Shown: positions 17,324 to 26,500, numbered from the stretch's first letter. The stretch: DNA of 64,000 bases from Candidatus Edwardsbacteria bacterium RifOxyA12_full_54_48 (GCA_001777915.1 MFFN01000004.1:661632-725631), one strand, 5' to 3'. Translations and numbers: made by a program. The notes: a model not told the origin generated them from the sequence alone.

Positions 17324-17678
17324 GGGCCGATAGAACGCAGATCAGACGGATTTAGACGGATTCACACGGATACAAACAGGGGTATTCTCGCACTGGTCTA
17401 TTAGGCAACCTATGCCCAGTCATCGCGAGACGGCTTTTTATTTCAGCCGAAGCGATCTCAGCTGGGACCTCTGCAAAACTAACCGCCGAAGCACGGAAAT
17501 TTTAAAAACACGGAATGATATCCATCAGATATTCATTCCTTTGGTGATTCCCTTCCGAAAATCAGTGTTTCCGTGCCTGCACGCTGTAGCGCGGAGTTTA
17601 CACCGATGCAAGAGGTGGCGCGCAAGCTTGGTAAAAGGTACGTTTAGCCCCTAAATGAAATAATCACTGGAGGAGTTA
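17324..17678. other. Intergenic spacer, no gene seen
   Basis: It holds decayed dispersed repeats: an inverted pair with GCACGGAAATTTT (about 17491) and AAAATCAGTGTTTCCGTGC (about 17557), and tandem GACGGATT-type units near 17344-17372. Confidence 0.5.
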
Positions 17679-18224
17679 ATGGACAGACAACAGGCTAAGG
17701 AGCTTTTGGAGCAGACCATACCCAACAAGAACCTGCAGAAGCACATGCTGGCGGCCGAGGCCTGCATGAAAGGACTGGCGGAGCATTTCGGCGAGGATCA
17801 GGATAAGTGGGCCCTGGCCGGTTTGCTGCACGACCTGGATTACGACCGGACCGCCAACGATTTCCCCAACCACGGGCTGGTCACCGCCCAGATGCTGGAG
17901 GGCCAGGACATCTCCGAGGACATCATCTACGCCATCAAGGCCCATCCCGGGCATGTGGAGGCCAAATCGAAGATGGACTTTGCCCTGTATGCGGTGGACC
18001 CGCTGACCGGCCTGATCGTGGCCGCGGCCCTGATGCATCCCACCAAAAAACTGGCCAATGTGGACGTACCGTTTATCATGAAACGCTACAAGGAAAAGCG
18101 CTTTGCGGCCGGGGCCAACCGGGATCAGATCCAGACCTGCGATAGGTTGGGATTATCGTTGGAGGATTTCATTGGCAAGTGCCTGACGGCCATGCAGGGG
18201 ATAGCTCCAGAGCTTGGGCTTTAA
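17679..18224 (+). CDS. HD-domain protein
   Basis: The 181-aa protein contains an HD phosphohydrolase core: His at HMLAAEACM, the paired LLHDLDYD, a further His in NHGLVTAQML and the AIKAHPGH segment. This is the HDIG-type arrangement found in metal-dependent phosphohydrolases. The substrate is unknown. GGAGGAG precedes the ATG. The gamma carbonic anhydrase gene follows 50 bases later on the same strand. Confidence 0.85.
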   Translation: MDRQQAKELLEQTIPNKNLQKHMLAAEACMKGLAEHFGEDQDKWALAGLLHDLDYDRTANDFPNHGLVTAQMLEGQDISEDIIYAIKAHPGHVEAKSKMDFALYAVDPLTGLIVAAALMHPTKKLANVDVPFIMKRYKEKRFAAGANRDQIQTCDRLGLSLEDFIGKCLTAMQGIAPELGL

Positions 18225-18274
18225 TAGGTTTAAACTGTTGAAAATGTTTTAAAAAGGTTCACGAAGGGGATAAA

Positions 18275-18796
18275 ATGCTAAAATCATATAAAGATAAAAC
18301 ACCAAAAATCGATAAGTCGGCCTTTGTGGCCGAGACCGCTGTCATCATCGGCGATGTGGAGATCGGGGAAAGAGCCAGCATCTGGTACGGGGTGGCCATC
18401 CGGGCCGACATCAACCATGTCCGGATCGGCCAGGAGACCAACATCCAGGAGAACACCGTCATCCATGTCGATCTGAATGATAGGGGGCTGGGCGACTGCG
18501 CCACCATAATTGGCGACCGGGTCACCGTGGGACACGGGGCCATATTGCACGGCTGCAAGATCGGCGACGACTGCCTGATCGGCATGGGGGCCATCGTGCT
18601 CTCCGGGGCCAGCGTCGGGGCCGGGTCGGTGGTGGCGGCCGGGGCTTTGGTCAAGGAAGGCCAGCAGATCCCGCCCCGCTCCATGGTGATGGGCATGCCG
18701 GCCGAGGTCAAGCGGCAGCTGCCGGAGGAGGCAATAGAAAAGATACGCGCCAGCGCCCAGCACTACGTGGATCTGGCCAAGGAATATAAAAAATAG
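18275..18796 (+). CDS. Gamma carbonic anhydrase family protein
   Basis: The 173-aa protein is a left-handed beta-helix of hexapeptide repeats (VIIGDVEIGERASIWYGVAIRAD and later repeats). Probable metal-binding His residues occur in VGHGAILHGC. The end (PPRSMVMGMPAEVKR) is typical of the YrdA/PaaY group. Members hydrate CO2 or are inactive metal-binding homologues; which applies here cannot be told. GAAGGGG precedes the ATG. Confidence 0.9.
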   Translation: MLKSYKDKTPKIDKSAFVAETAVIIGDVEIGERASIWYGVAIRADINHVRIGQETNIQENTVIHVDLNDRGLGDCATIIGDRVTVGHGAILHGCKIGDDCLIGMGAIVLSGASVGAGSVVAAGALVKEGQQIPPRSMVMGMPAEVKRQLPEEAIEKIRASAQHYVDLAKEYKK

Positions 18797-18810
18797 AATT
18801 TATGTTTATT

Positions 18811-19644
18811 ATGAAAAGATATTTGCTTTTATTTATACTGATTCTATCAGTCTCGCCCATTGTGAATGCCCTGGATTTGAAAGGCACATTTTGGACGGAT
18901 GAAAGCAATGCATATTTTTTCTTTCAAGATACAACAGTGCTTTTTGAGCATGGGGGGCGTGCTGATAAATTCAAATATTTAATAAAAAATGATAGCCTAT
19001 ACCTTTTTAAAAACTACTGGATTGATAAGGACAGTATTAAGCATATTCAATCGTATGGTTTGATATGTGGAATAAAATCAAAGGATTCCTTGTCATTACG
19101 GCCATACTTGCCCGTAGATAATGAATGGGAAAAAGATATCATTGATCCAGTATTAACTGATACAATGAAAACATCAAGGTTTTACAACGTAGAAAAATAT
19201 TATGATCCATCCTTGCTTGTCTTTGATAAATTATATTTCATGTTGAATGAATATGACTATAAAGTGGAAATCATAATAGATAAGAACAGAAACTATTATT
19301 ACCATGGAAAAGGCGATATTAAAAATAAGGGGTATTACCAAGGCATAATTAGCGATTCGCTTTTTAAAGTACTGGGGAATTTGCTTGAGAAAAGTTGTTT
19401 AAGACTAATTACATTAGAGCCTGTTTGTTATGATATTGACACCACAGGAAAAGTATCAAATATTATATTTGTTAAAGATGGTCCCGATTATACATTAAAT
19501 TTATATGTAGATAAGGAAATAATCAATCTTCAAGGCAATAGTTTGCCATACGTGGCTAAAAATCTTTTTAATTTTCTTTCCAAGTCTAATCGTGATGTTA
19601 AATTGTTAAAATCAAAGAGTGCAAAAAAAGCTTTTGGCCAATAA
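18811..19644 (+). CDS. AT-rich exported protein, unknown
   Basis: A 277-aa product with a clear signal peptide (KRYLLLFILILSVSPIVNA). The mature part is rich in Asp, Tyr, Lys and Phe (for example FWTDESNAYFFFQDTTVLFEHG) and probably beta-rich; no family is recognised. Base composition is much more AT-rich than the genes on either side, which suggests recent acquisition. It starts 15 bases after the carbonic anhydrase stop; the in-frame ATG at 18802 is an alternative. Confidence 0.65.
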   Translation: MKRYLLLFILILSVSPIVNALDLKGTFWTDESNAYFFFQDTTVLFEHGGRADKFKYLIKNDSLYLFKNYWIDKDSIKHIQSYGLICGIKSKDSLSLRPYLPVDNEWEKDIIDPVLTDTMKTSRFYNVEKYYDPSLLVFDKLYFMLNEYDYKVEIIIDKNRNYYYHGKGDIKNKGYYQGIISDSLFKVLGNLLEKSCLRLITLEPVCYDIDTTGKVSNIIFVKDGPDYTLNLYVDKEIINLQGNSLPYVAKNLFNFLSKSNRDVKLLKSKSAKKAFGQ

Positions 19645-19732
19645 AACTATCTACATATTTATAACTTTTAGTTTTCGTGTGTTTTGTGGGAAGATTTCTC
19701 TGCGTAGAAGATAATATTAAGGAGGCTCTATC

Positions 19733-20614
19733 GTGAGGCTCAATTATTACTGGCGGGAGGCCCTGGCCGGCCTGAAGCGGGCCAAGCTGATGACCTTTTT
19801 GTCGGTATCCAGCATCACCTCGGCCCTGTTCATCCTGGGCTCGTTCCTGCTGGTGACCCTGAATTTCCAGAGGGCCATCGACCAGGTGAAAGGCAAGTTC
19901 GAGATCCAGGCATTTTTAAGGGACAATGTGGCCAACAGCCAGGCCCTGGTGATAGGCAGCCGCATCCGGGACATCCCCGGGATACAGGAGACGGAATACA
20001 TCTCCAAGCAGGAGGCCCTAAAGCAGTTCCGGCAGGAGCTGGCCGACAAGGCCGACCTGCTGAATGCCATCGAGACCAACCCCCTGCCCCAGTCTTTCAA
20101 GGTCAAGCTCAAGGCGGAGCACCGCAATCCCGAATCCATCACCCAGATCGCCGAAAAGATCAAACAATTAAGCGGGGTGGAGGAGGTGGAATACGGCAAG
20201 GCCTGGCTGGGCCGGCTGTACCGGATGGTGCGCCTGCTGATCGTGATAGACTTCTCCCTGATGGTGATCGTCAGCCTGGCGGCGGTGATGGTGGTCTTCA
20301 ACACCATCCAGCTGACATTGTATGCCAGGCGGCAGGCCATAGAGATCATGAAGCTGGTGGGGGCCGACGGGGCCCACATCCGCCGGCCGTTCCTCCTGGA
20401 GGGGATGCTGCAGGGGCTGGCCGGCAGCCTGGCCGGTCTGGCCCTGCTGTACCTGGCCTATCGCCTGCTGTCTTCATACTTTGATATGTTCGGATTCTTC
20501 ACCGGCCAGCAGCTGCTGGGCTTGCTGGCCTTCGGGGTCTGCCTGGGCGGGCTGGGCAGTTTGATAGCCGTTCAAAAGTTCCTGTTCCGGACCGTACAGC
20601 CGGGAAACAGCTGA
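19733..20614 (+). CDS. ftsX: FtsX-family permease
   Basis: The 293-aa membrane protein has an N-terminal TM segment (about 22-45), a periplasmic domain, and three C-terminal TM segments with the cytoplasmic loop IEIMKLVGADGAHIRRPFLLEG typical of FtsX. In cell division FtsX pairs with the ATPase FtsE to control cell-wall hydrolases. The start is GTG with a strong AAGGAGG 8 bases upstream. FtsE, usually immediately upstream, is absent; an unrelated AT-rich gene sits there instead. Confidence 0.9.
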   Translation: MRLNYYWREALAGLKRAKLMTFLSVSSITSALFILGSFLLVTLNFQRAIDQVKGKFEIQAFLRDNVANSQALVIGSRIRDIPGIQETEYISKQEALKQFRQELADKADLLNAIETNPLPQSFKVKLKAEHRNPESITQIAEKIKQLSGVEEVEYGKAWLGRLYRMVRLLIVIDFSLMVIVSLAAVMVVFNTIQLTLYARRQAIEIMKLVGADGAHIRRPFLLEGMLQGLAGSLAGLALLYLAYRLLSSYFDMFGFFTGQQLLGLLAFGVCLGGLGSLIAVQKFLFRTVQPGNS

Positions 20615-20625
20615 GAAATTTGCTC

Positions 20626-20654
20626 TTTACTTTTGGGAAAGATGATTGTATAAT
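20626..20654 (+). promoter_or_regulatory. Sigma70-type promoter, candidate for tRNA-Val
   Basis: TTTACT (4/6 match to -35) and a perfect TATAAT (20649-20654) are 17 bases apart. The next feature downstream is tRNA-Val, with an intervening hairpin at 20722-20759. Confidence 0.4.
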
Positions 20655-20721
20655 TAACCCTGTCTTGAGGGAAACTGCCCAGGTTTGTCCGTCTATAGAT
20701 GCCAGCTTGATATATGACGGG

Positions 20722-20759
20722 AAACACGCGAAAATAAATTTTTGATTTTTCGTGTTTTT
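20722..20759 (+). terminator. Possible rho-independent terminator
   Basis: An AAACACG...GAAAAT / ATTTTTCGTGTTT stem is followed by T residues. Confidence 0.45.
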
Positions 20760-20776
20760 AGCGGGAGAGAAAAACA

Positions 20777-20892
20777 AGGGGTGTCCTTCTGAAGCAAGGC
20801 AAGTGGCATTTCTCAGGATGACGAAGCAATAATATTAGTTGGGGCGTCCTTCGGAAGTAAGGCAAGTAGTACAGCTCAGGATGACGAAGCAA
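20777..20892 (+). repeat. Tandem duplication of about 60 bp
   Basis: Two diverged copies (about 20777-20829 and 20840-20892) share GTCCTTC-GAAG-AAGGCAAGT and CTCAGGATGACGAAGCAA, immediately before tRNA-Val. The CTCAGGATGACGAAGC core is the style of dispersed repeat seen elsewhere in the backbone. Confidence 0.6.
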
Positions 20893-20904
20893 TTCTCTGG
20901 AGTA

Positions 20905-20983
20905 GGGCGATTAGCTCAGTTTTGGTTAGAGCGCATGCTTGACATGCATGAGGTCACAGGTTCAAGTCCTGTATCGCCCACCA
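20905..20983 (+). tRNA. tRNA-Val (anticodon GAC)
   Basis: A complete cloverleaf is visible. The acceptor stem GGGCGAT pairs with ATCGCCC, followed by A and an encoded CCA. The D-stem is GCTC/GAGC. The anticodon stem CATGC/GCATG encloses TTGACAT, giving GAC at 34-36. The T-arm is ACAGG-TTCAAGT-CCTGT. Its 3' end overlaps the end of the recombinase gene on the other strand and serves as the integration site of the downstream element. Confidence 0.95.
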
Positions 20984-22558
20984 TTCCGGATTTTCACCAA
21001 GTTTGTCAGTGTAAGTCATTGCAATATCAACGCCTTTAACAGGTTCAAGGACATGAGATAGCTCTCTCACAAGGAGGGCTATCTTTTTTAGTGCCTCAAA
21101 CACTGGAAACAGCGTAAATAGGGGCTTGCGGCCGATTACCAATGGGTTCAAGGATAACATAAAAGCAGCGTAGCGTTTCTCCTCTGAATCTCCTGTCATG
21201 AAGCGTCCCTTAGCCAGTTCCGCAAAGCTAAACACCTTGTCAGCCTCCTTTAGGTAGTCCTCGATCTTCTTTTCAGCCGTTACCATAAGATCGGATAGCC
21301 GCTCCTGTTCTTTTCTTAATTCAGCCTGCTTGCGGTCATAAGCCTCTTGGTTGATTGCCTGGCCCAATAGGAGGTCGAGTAGTTTTTCCGACTTGGCCTT
21401 GCTGATCTCCAGCGCCCGCTGCCTAGACTGCAATAATTCAATGGTATAGTCCTCTGACCGTTGGACATCATCCCTTAAGGTATCCATAGCCCATTGGTGG
21501 AACTGGGGCGGGATCTCAAGCTCTCCAAGGATACGGGCAATCTCTGCGTCAATCATTCCTTCCCCTAATTGGGGCTCATGACAATGCCGGTCCTTGCCCC
21601 TGGCGCATATATAATAGGTCCAGCTATGGACGTTTCCATTATTTTGCTTTTTGGTCTTCCGGTAACCGCTCATAAGGGATCCACACCGCCCACACCTAAA
21701 CACTCCTCGGTATGTGAAGTCATGGCTATGCTTCCGGGGCTTCTGGTCACCGCTTAAAATGGCCTGGGCCTGGTCAAACTCTTCCTTGGTAATCATCGGT
21801 TCATGCTGCCCCTTGTTCAGCTTGGGATTCCCATCAATCATATATTGAAAGTAGCCATAATAGAAGGGATTCTGAAATAGTTTGTAGAAGTTACTGCGGC
21901 AGTATTTTCCACCATTCCTATTGGTCAAACCATCTTCAATCGCCATCTCATATACCTGTTGAAGGGAATAACGGCGTTCTAAAAGACGTTGCCAGCATTT
22001 CTTCAGGATAGTGAATCTTTCGGGGTCTTTGACCACAGTGCTGATGGTGTCGTCACTGGTTCTAAGGTTCAAATACCCAACCGGGACACGGCCAGGGCAC
22101 CATCCCAGACGGATTTTAGTATTCATGCCGACCTTAACTGATGACGATAAATCCCTTTTATACTGGTCTGCCATACCGAATTCGACGTAAAGCAAAATTA
22201 CATTCTCGTTATAGTTATAAGTGCGTTCCAGCGTCTGTATCCGCTGAATAGCTCCACTTTCTAACCTGGAGAGTATGGCGGCGGTATCAATAGAATTACG
22301 GGATAATCTGTCTGTTTTCCAGACTATAATACCATTTGCCTCGCCCTGGTCGATCATGTTCAGCATTTGCTTGAAAACAGGCCTCCCGACCTTTTTAGCA
22401 GTATGTCTTTCCTCCAACGGCTCCCCGACAACGGTTAATCCTTCCCTTAGGATCAGTTTTTGCAGTTCCGCTCTCTGGGATTCAATAGAGAGTAGCTGCT
22501 TGTTCTTTTCGTCCGTGCTTTTGCGGCAGTAGACGACGTACCGAAGCTGTTTTTCCAT
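20954..22558 (-). CDS. Large serine recombinase (integrase of the element)
   Basis: The 534-aa protein has the serine recombinase catalytic domain (Ser14 in CRKSTDE), a central recombinase domain, a zinc ribbon (FRCGRCGSLMSGYR to CHEPQLGE) and a C-terminal coiled-coil region. It should integrate and excise the element through short att sites. Its stop codon lies inside tRNA-Val, so its last residues, WWAIQDLNL, are encoded by the antisense of the tRNA 3' end. This is usual for integrases of tRNA-inserted elements and marks attL. The ATG at 22558 begins MEKQLRYVVYC. Confidence 0.95.
   Translation of the reverse strand: MEKQLRYVVYCRKSTDEKNKQLLSIESQRAELQKLILREGLTVVGEPLEERHTAKKVGRPVFKQMLNMIDQGEANGIIVWKTDRLSRNSIDTAAILSRLESGAIQRIQTLERTYNYNENVILLYVEFGMADQYKRDLSSSVKVGMNTKIRLGWCPGRVPVGYLNLRTSDDTISTVVKDPERFTILKKCWQRLLERRYSLQQVYEMAIEDGLTNRNGGKYCRSNFYKLFQNPFYYGYFQYMIDGNPKLNKGQHEPMITKEEFDQAQAILSGDQKPRKHSHDFTYRGVFRCGRCGSLMSGYRKTKKQNNGNVHSWTYYICARGKDRHCHEPQLGEGMIDAEIARILGELEIPPQFHQWAMDTLRDDVQRSEDYTIELLQSRQRALEISKAKSEKLLDLLLGQAINQEAYDRKQAELRKEQERLSDLMVTAEKKIEDYLKEADKVFSFAELAKGRFMTGDSEEKRYAAFMLSLNPLVIGRKPLFTLFPVFEALKKIALLVRELSHVLEPVKGVDIAMTYTDKLGENPEWWAIQDLNL
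20972..20984 (+). other. attL candidate (tRNA-Val 3' end)
   Basis: TATCGCCCACCAT covers the acceptor stem end and CCA of the tRNA and recurs with one change at 48241-48253. Confidence 0.6.
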
Positions 22559-22625
22559 GGTCGTTCTCCTTATTTGTGGTGATTATAGTAAATTTTTGTT
22601 AAACAGGCAATGCCTACCTGGGGAA

Positions 22626-22677
22626 AGCCCAGTAAGGCCAGTAAGCCCAGTATCGGGGAGGCTTACTGGCTTTCCTG
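22626..22677 (+). repeat. Short-repeat array next to the recombinase promoter
   Basis: Units of GCCCAGTAA, GGCCAGTAA and GCCCAGTAT run in tandem at about 22627-22652, followed by the inverted unit CTTACTGGC. The 18 bases at 22635-22652 occur exactly, inverted, at 48083-48100. The array lies in the 127-bp gap between primase and recombinase genes, so it may bind a regulator, the recombinase or a replication initiator. Confidence 0.65.
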
Positions 22678-22685
22678 GCGTTTGA

Positions 22686-25175
22686 TTAGGCGGCAAATCG
22701 CTGCCGGATGTCCTCGATTATCTGTTGTTCCCAAACGATGCCGGAATTACCGTTTGGCATGGTGCAGGACGAGAAACCCATAGACCGGAGCATGCGGGAT
22801 ATCTTGTGGGGTGTGAAATGGTAACGTTCTTGCCGATCCACATTGTATCCGTCTGTAATATCCTTGACAGCTAACATGCCGTGATCAACCCTCTGCTCCA
22901 AAAGGATCAATATATTGAATAACTGGGCTTCTGAACTGTTCCGCTGGGACATTTTCCGTTCTGCGTCAAGTTGCCGGGCAAATTGGACGAAATGGTCGCT
23001 ACCCTCGGGGTGGACCAGCATCAAGATTTGGTGTAATGGTTTTAGGATATCGCCCAGCCGGGATAACCCTGGGATTTTGTCCATATCCGGTAAGCCGGTG
23101 TCCAAGTGCTTGGCCCGGAAAGCAACGAGTTTTTCCCTAAGCGGCAGGGCGTCTTTTTCCAGTACGTCATTATTGAATGTACGGCGCGCTTCCCGCAGGC
23201 TGAGTGTAATGCACCGGCTTTCCAGGATATCGTCTATCGCTTCGTTGGAACTGACTATGGTGGGGCCAAAGGTCGAAAACGAGGTCATGTCCTCAAACGG
23301 GCCACGATCTGGATAAAGCACTCTGGTTATTTGATTCTTTTTTTCAAAGCGGCTTAGGAGCAGATCATCACTCTGTGTCGCCAAAAGTCGCTTCCATAGG
23401 TCCCGAACGTCAAAAAACAGCGTGGCTCCTAAGTAGGTGGCAAACCGCATAACGTTTGCTTCCCGTAGTGATTGTTCCTGAATGCCCCGATAGGAAACAA
23501 AAGTAATACCTGCCCCCGTTCTTGTTTTACCCCTGGCTGGCAGGGCCGAAAAACAGAGGATTGGGAAGTATTCGCAATGCTCCTGAAAATATGTGAGCAT
23601 ATCCCAGCAGGCCAATACCCCATAGTAATCATCGGACGGCAATTCGGATATCGAGCGGTGATATTCGGCCAATTCTGTATATAATTGATGGCCAAACTCA
23701 CCGGAGGTCATTTCCGGGCTGTTGTAATGCCGTAGCACTTCTTCGGCCCGAGGCAGCATCCAGCGGATACAATCCTTACGGGGTGGGATAAGGGCCTTTT
23801 CATCCTGCTCCACCAGGCGCTGGATTTTAAGCTCACCATCCTGTTTTATCAGGAAGACAACCTCCCCGTTATCGTCGGCCAAATCCACCAGGCCTTCGAA
23901 TTTGGCACACATTTGAAGTTTCTTACCATCATCGGCATCAACCGCCTTGCCATCGTCCAGGTTTTTCTGGAATTCCTTGACCTTTTTCCTGTAGGCTGTA
24001 ACCTCGGCCGTCGATAACCCAAACCGTTGCTTAATATCCCGGCTAAGGTATGTTTCAGCCTGCAATTTATCCAATAAGGCTAAATCCCTGAGGACAGGCT
24101 CAAGAACTGTTGGTAACTCTATCTTATCCGTATCCTGGGGAATCTGGAAGACGCGGTGCCGAATTATATCCTTGGCCTCTGCCATGAGGGTTTTGAACTC
24201 CTCCGGCGAATGTCCTTGAAAATACTCGTTCAGGTCGTTTCCCTCCGGCAAAGTCAGAATTCTCGCTTTACTGCCCAACATGGAACCAATTTTTAAAGCA
24301 GCCTGTTGTCCCGGGTTGTCAGCGTCCATAGCCACATATACCGTCTTGCACCTGGAAAAACGGTCAATGTACTCCGGTTTAAAGGACGACGTTCCTAGTA
24401 CGGCGACGGACGGAAAACCTGCCTGTATCGCTGAAAGGCAGTCGGGAATGCCCTCGGTCAAGACAACGATCTCATGCCGTAAATCATCCTCATTATAAAG
24501 ATATCGGATTTCGCCCTTGAGGTGTAAGTGTCTGGGTTCAATGTTCCCAAGGGCTCGGCCAGACATATGGACCACCTGACCGCGTTTGACGTTCGGGAAT
24601 ACGATCCGTCCGGCGAAATGGTCCTTATAATCCGCCCGCACTTTCACCAGGACACCGGCTTCAACGCATAATCCCGGTAGCTTATTACAGCCATCAATAA
24701 GATATTCGCCAAGAGTTCCGTCTCCATAGCCTACCTGGTGCCGTTTAATGGTATCTTCATTAAACCCGCGAATGTTAATCAAATATTCTTTGGCATCGGA
24801 AGATAACTGCTGGTGATGATACCAGGCGGCATGGTTTAAAATGGAGTCAATCTCTTTTTGCTTGGCAATCGCCAGTCGCTCTTCATCGGTAAAGGAGGGG
24901 AGGTCCATGCCGATTTCCCCTGCTGTCATCCTCAAGGCCTCCATGAAGCTCATGCCATCTTGTAATTCCAAAAAACGGAAGACATCACCGCCCCGGCCAC
25001 AACCAAAACATTTAAAGTACTGTCCTTTGGTGTTAACTGACAGGCTGGGGTTAGTATCGGTGTGAAAAGGGCAGAGGCCCTTATTATGACCGTCAAGTTT
25101 AACATACCGTCCAATCACCTCTGAGATGTCAATCCTTTCCTTGACCGTATCCACAAAATTCCTAATATCATTCAT
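22686..25175 (-). CDS. DnaG-like primase fused to a P-loop ATPase
   Basis: The 829-aa protein starts with a CHC2 zinc finger (Cys35, His38, Cys56, Cys59 in CPFHTD and KCFGCG). A TOPRIM domain follows: VVLTEGIPDCLSA with its Glu, then VYVAMDADNPGQQAA. The C-terminal half has a P-loop in LPARGKTRTG and a segment SNEAIDDILESRCITL resembling DUF927/D5-type ATPases. It probably primes and unwinds DNA for autonomous replication. The ATG at 25175 is chosen because AGGAGG lies 9 bases upstream; the ATG at 25184 abuts that site. Confidence 0.88.
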   Translation of the reverse strand: MNDIRNFVDTVKERIDISEVIGRYVKLDGHNKGLCPFHTDTNPSLSVNTKGQYFKCFGCGRGGDVFRFLELQDGMSFMEALRMTAGEIGMDLPSFTDEERLAIAKQKEIDSILNHAAWYHHQQLSSDAKEYLINIRGFNEDTIKRHQVGYGDGTLGEYLIDGCNKLPGLCVEAGVLVKVRADYKDHFAGRIVFPNVKRGQVVHMSGRALGNIEPRHLHLKGEIRYLYNEDDLRHEIVVLTEGIPDCLSAIQAGFPSVAVLGTSSFKPEYIDRFSRCKTVYVAMDADNPGQQAALKIGSMLGSKARILTLPEGNDLNEYFQGHSPEEFKTLMAEAKDIIRHRVFQIPQDTDKIELPTVLEPVLRDLALLDKLQAETYLSRDIKQRFGLSTAEVTAYRKKVKEFQKNLDDGKAVDADDGKKLQMCAKFEGLVDLADDNGEVVFLIKQDGELKIQRLVEQDEKALIPPRKDCIRWMLPRAEEVLRHYNSPEMTSGEFGHQLYTELAEYHRSISELPSDDYYGVLACWDMLTYFQEHCEYFPILCFSALPARGKTRTGAGITFVSYRGIQEQSLREANVMRFATYLGATLFFDVRDLWKRLLATQSDDLLLSRFEKKNQITRVLYPDRGPFEDMTSFSTFGPTIVSSNEAIDDILESRCITLSLREARRTFNNDVLEKDALPLREKLVAFRAKHLDTGLPDMDKIPGLSRLGDILKPLHQILMLVHPEGSDHFVQFARQLDAERKMSQRNSSEAQLFNILILLEQRVDHGMLAVKDITDGYNVDRQERYHFTPHKISRMLRSMGFSSCTMPNGNSGIVWEQQIIEDIRQRFAA

Positions 25176-25407
25176 TCTTTTCATCCTCCTGCGACTTACA
25201 AATTAATTGTTGGTATTGTTCCGCTGTCATCGGCCTGTATACAAATTTATATAATGCCAATAACCTGCGTCCGTGTTCCGCCGCCTCCGCCAGTGTAATA
25301 CGTTCCCCTATCAATTCCTGCCATAAGGTCTGAAACTGAAGGATGTCGGGATTTGACAAAGGCATATTTGCGGCTTGTTCCTGTTGCGATAATTCATTTT
25401 GTTTCAT
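25168..25407 (-). CDS. Small hypothetical protein, 79 aa
   Basis: A Gln/Glu/Leu-rich helical protein with no recognised family. Its end overlaps the primase start by a few bases, suggesting translational coupling and a role in element replication (inference). The ribosome-binding site is weak. Confidence 0.5.
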   Translation of the reverse strand: MKQNELSQQEQAANMPLSNPDILQFQTLWQELIGERITLAEAAEHGRRLLALYKFVYRPMTAEQYQQLICKSQEDEKNE

Positions 25408-25467
25408 CGTAAATAAAAATCCTTTGGGACGGGCCGCAATGAACGACCCGCCCCTTGTCGTTGGTAA

Positions 25468-26181
25468 CTAAGCGGGATATTCGTGGTGCTGAACACCATC
25501 AAGGATATCGCCGCCTTTGCCGTGTTTATTGCCGCCGTACTGCTTGAAGAAATAGGCAACCCCGGCCCGGGCACACTGGTCCCGTATCCCCCTAGCCCAG
25601 TCGGGATCCATGGGCCGGAAGATCTTGCCGCTCTCGCCGCCGGCAACTACCCAGTGAATCCCTTTTAGATCGAGATCCGGCAACGCCGACAGCAGGGGTT
25701 CCGCGCTTATCCACCGTATGGCCGCTGGGACCTGCCGTAGGTCGTCCAATCGGTGCAGGTATTCTGGCGACTCGACGGTAACCCCGGCCCAAATATTCGG
25801 GGTCCAGGTTAACCTTGGAGCCATCTCCGCCATCCGCTCGCTGCGTTTGGTCAATACCTGGAATTGGTGTTGTGGAAGACTGTTCATCACAGCGAAAATT
25901 TGCTGGATGAATACCTCCGGGACATCCCGATGGAAGAGGTCGGCCATCGAACAGACGAATATGCGGGTTGGACGCCGCAGTCTTGCCGGTTCGCCGAGCG
26001 TTGACGGGTGGGTTACCACCACATCGAAGCCAGCCCGGTATTTTTCCGTCTTGGGTGATCGCTGCAGGCGGTGCGTAATCCTTTCCGCATAACATCTGCC
26101 GCAACCGTCACTGGCGTGGGAACATCCTGAGATCGGGTTCCAGCTGGCTTCCGACCATGAGATCTTTGTGTTTTCGGACAT
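25468..26181 (-). CDS. DUF5131 (phage Gp37/Gp68) family protein
   Basis: The 237-aa protein begins KISWSEASWNPISGC with a cysteine cluster (SGCSHASDGCGRCYAE) resembling a radical-SAM-type iron-sulfur motif. FVCSMADLFHRDVPEVFI, VLTKRSERM, GVTVESPEY and VVAGGESG are the family's conserved blocks. It is common on phages and mobile elements and is predicted to act as a radical-SAM-like enzyme; the substrate is unknown. Its frequent partner TcmP is absent here. GGGAGAAAC precedes the ATG. Confidence 0.9.
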   Translation of the reverse strand: MSENTKISWSEASWNPISGCSHASDGCGRCYAERITHRLQRSPKTEKYRAGFDVVVTHPSTLGEPARLRRPTRIFVCSMADLFHRDVPEVFIQQIFAVMNSLPQHQFQVLTKRSERMAEMAPRLTWTPNIWAGVTVESPEYLHRLDDLRQVPAAIRWISAEPLLSALPDLDLKGIHWVVAGGESGKIFRPMDPDWARGIRDQCARAGVAYFFKQYGGNKHGKGGDILDGVQHHEYPA

Positions 26182-26381
26182 TTTGTTTCTCCCTTTGTTG
26201 TTGAGAAGGTTTTACTTCTCGATATTAATATTGAAAGCATCCCAGAGCGGGCGCTTTTTAAGGTCGCTCCATTGTAAGGCGAGTTGTTCAATAGAAGGTT
26301 CAAAGAATGTTCAAAAAAAGTTCAAGATTTATTATTGAACAATAATAAAAAGCAGATACAGCATAAACTTACTTTTTGAAC
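26182..26381 (-). promoter_or_regulatory. Leader and operator-like GTTCAA array before the DUF5131 gene
   Basis: GTTCAA occurs at 26286, 26298, 26309 and 26320, spaced 12, 11 and 11 bases, and inverted (TTGAAC) at 26335 and 26376. The hexamers therefore lie on one face of the helix upstream of the minus-strand gene. A GAGAAG/CTTCTC hairpin lies in the leader just before the gene. No gene is seen between 26182 and 26500. Confidence 0.5.
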
Positions 26382-26411
26382 AAAAAAAAGATGGGCTAAA
26401 AAAAGCCCACC
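26382..26411 (-). terminator. Rho-independent terminator (minus strand)
   Basis: GGTGGGCT / AGCCCATC form a stem with a T-rich loop and a run of eight T on the minus strand. It is the second of two tandem terminators after the winged-helix gene. Confidence 0.75.
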
Positions 26412-26445
26412 TTTTGCTGGTTTGCCCATTGAAGACCATATTTAA

Positions 26446-26478
26446 ATAAAAAGGGCACTCCATAATTATGGAATGCCC
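26446..26478 (-). terminator. Rho-independent terminator (minus strand)
   Basis: The stem spans 26453-26478 (GGGCATTCCATAA on one arm) and is followed by TTTTTATTT on the minus strand, 23 bases after the stop of the winged-helix gene. Confidence 0.8.
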
Positions 26479-26500
26479 TGTAACGGTATATCGTCAGCGA

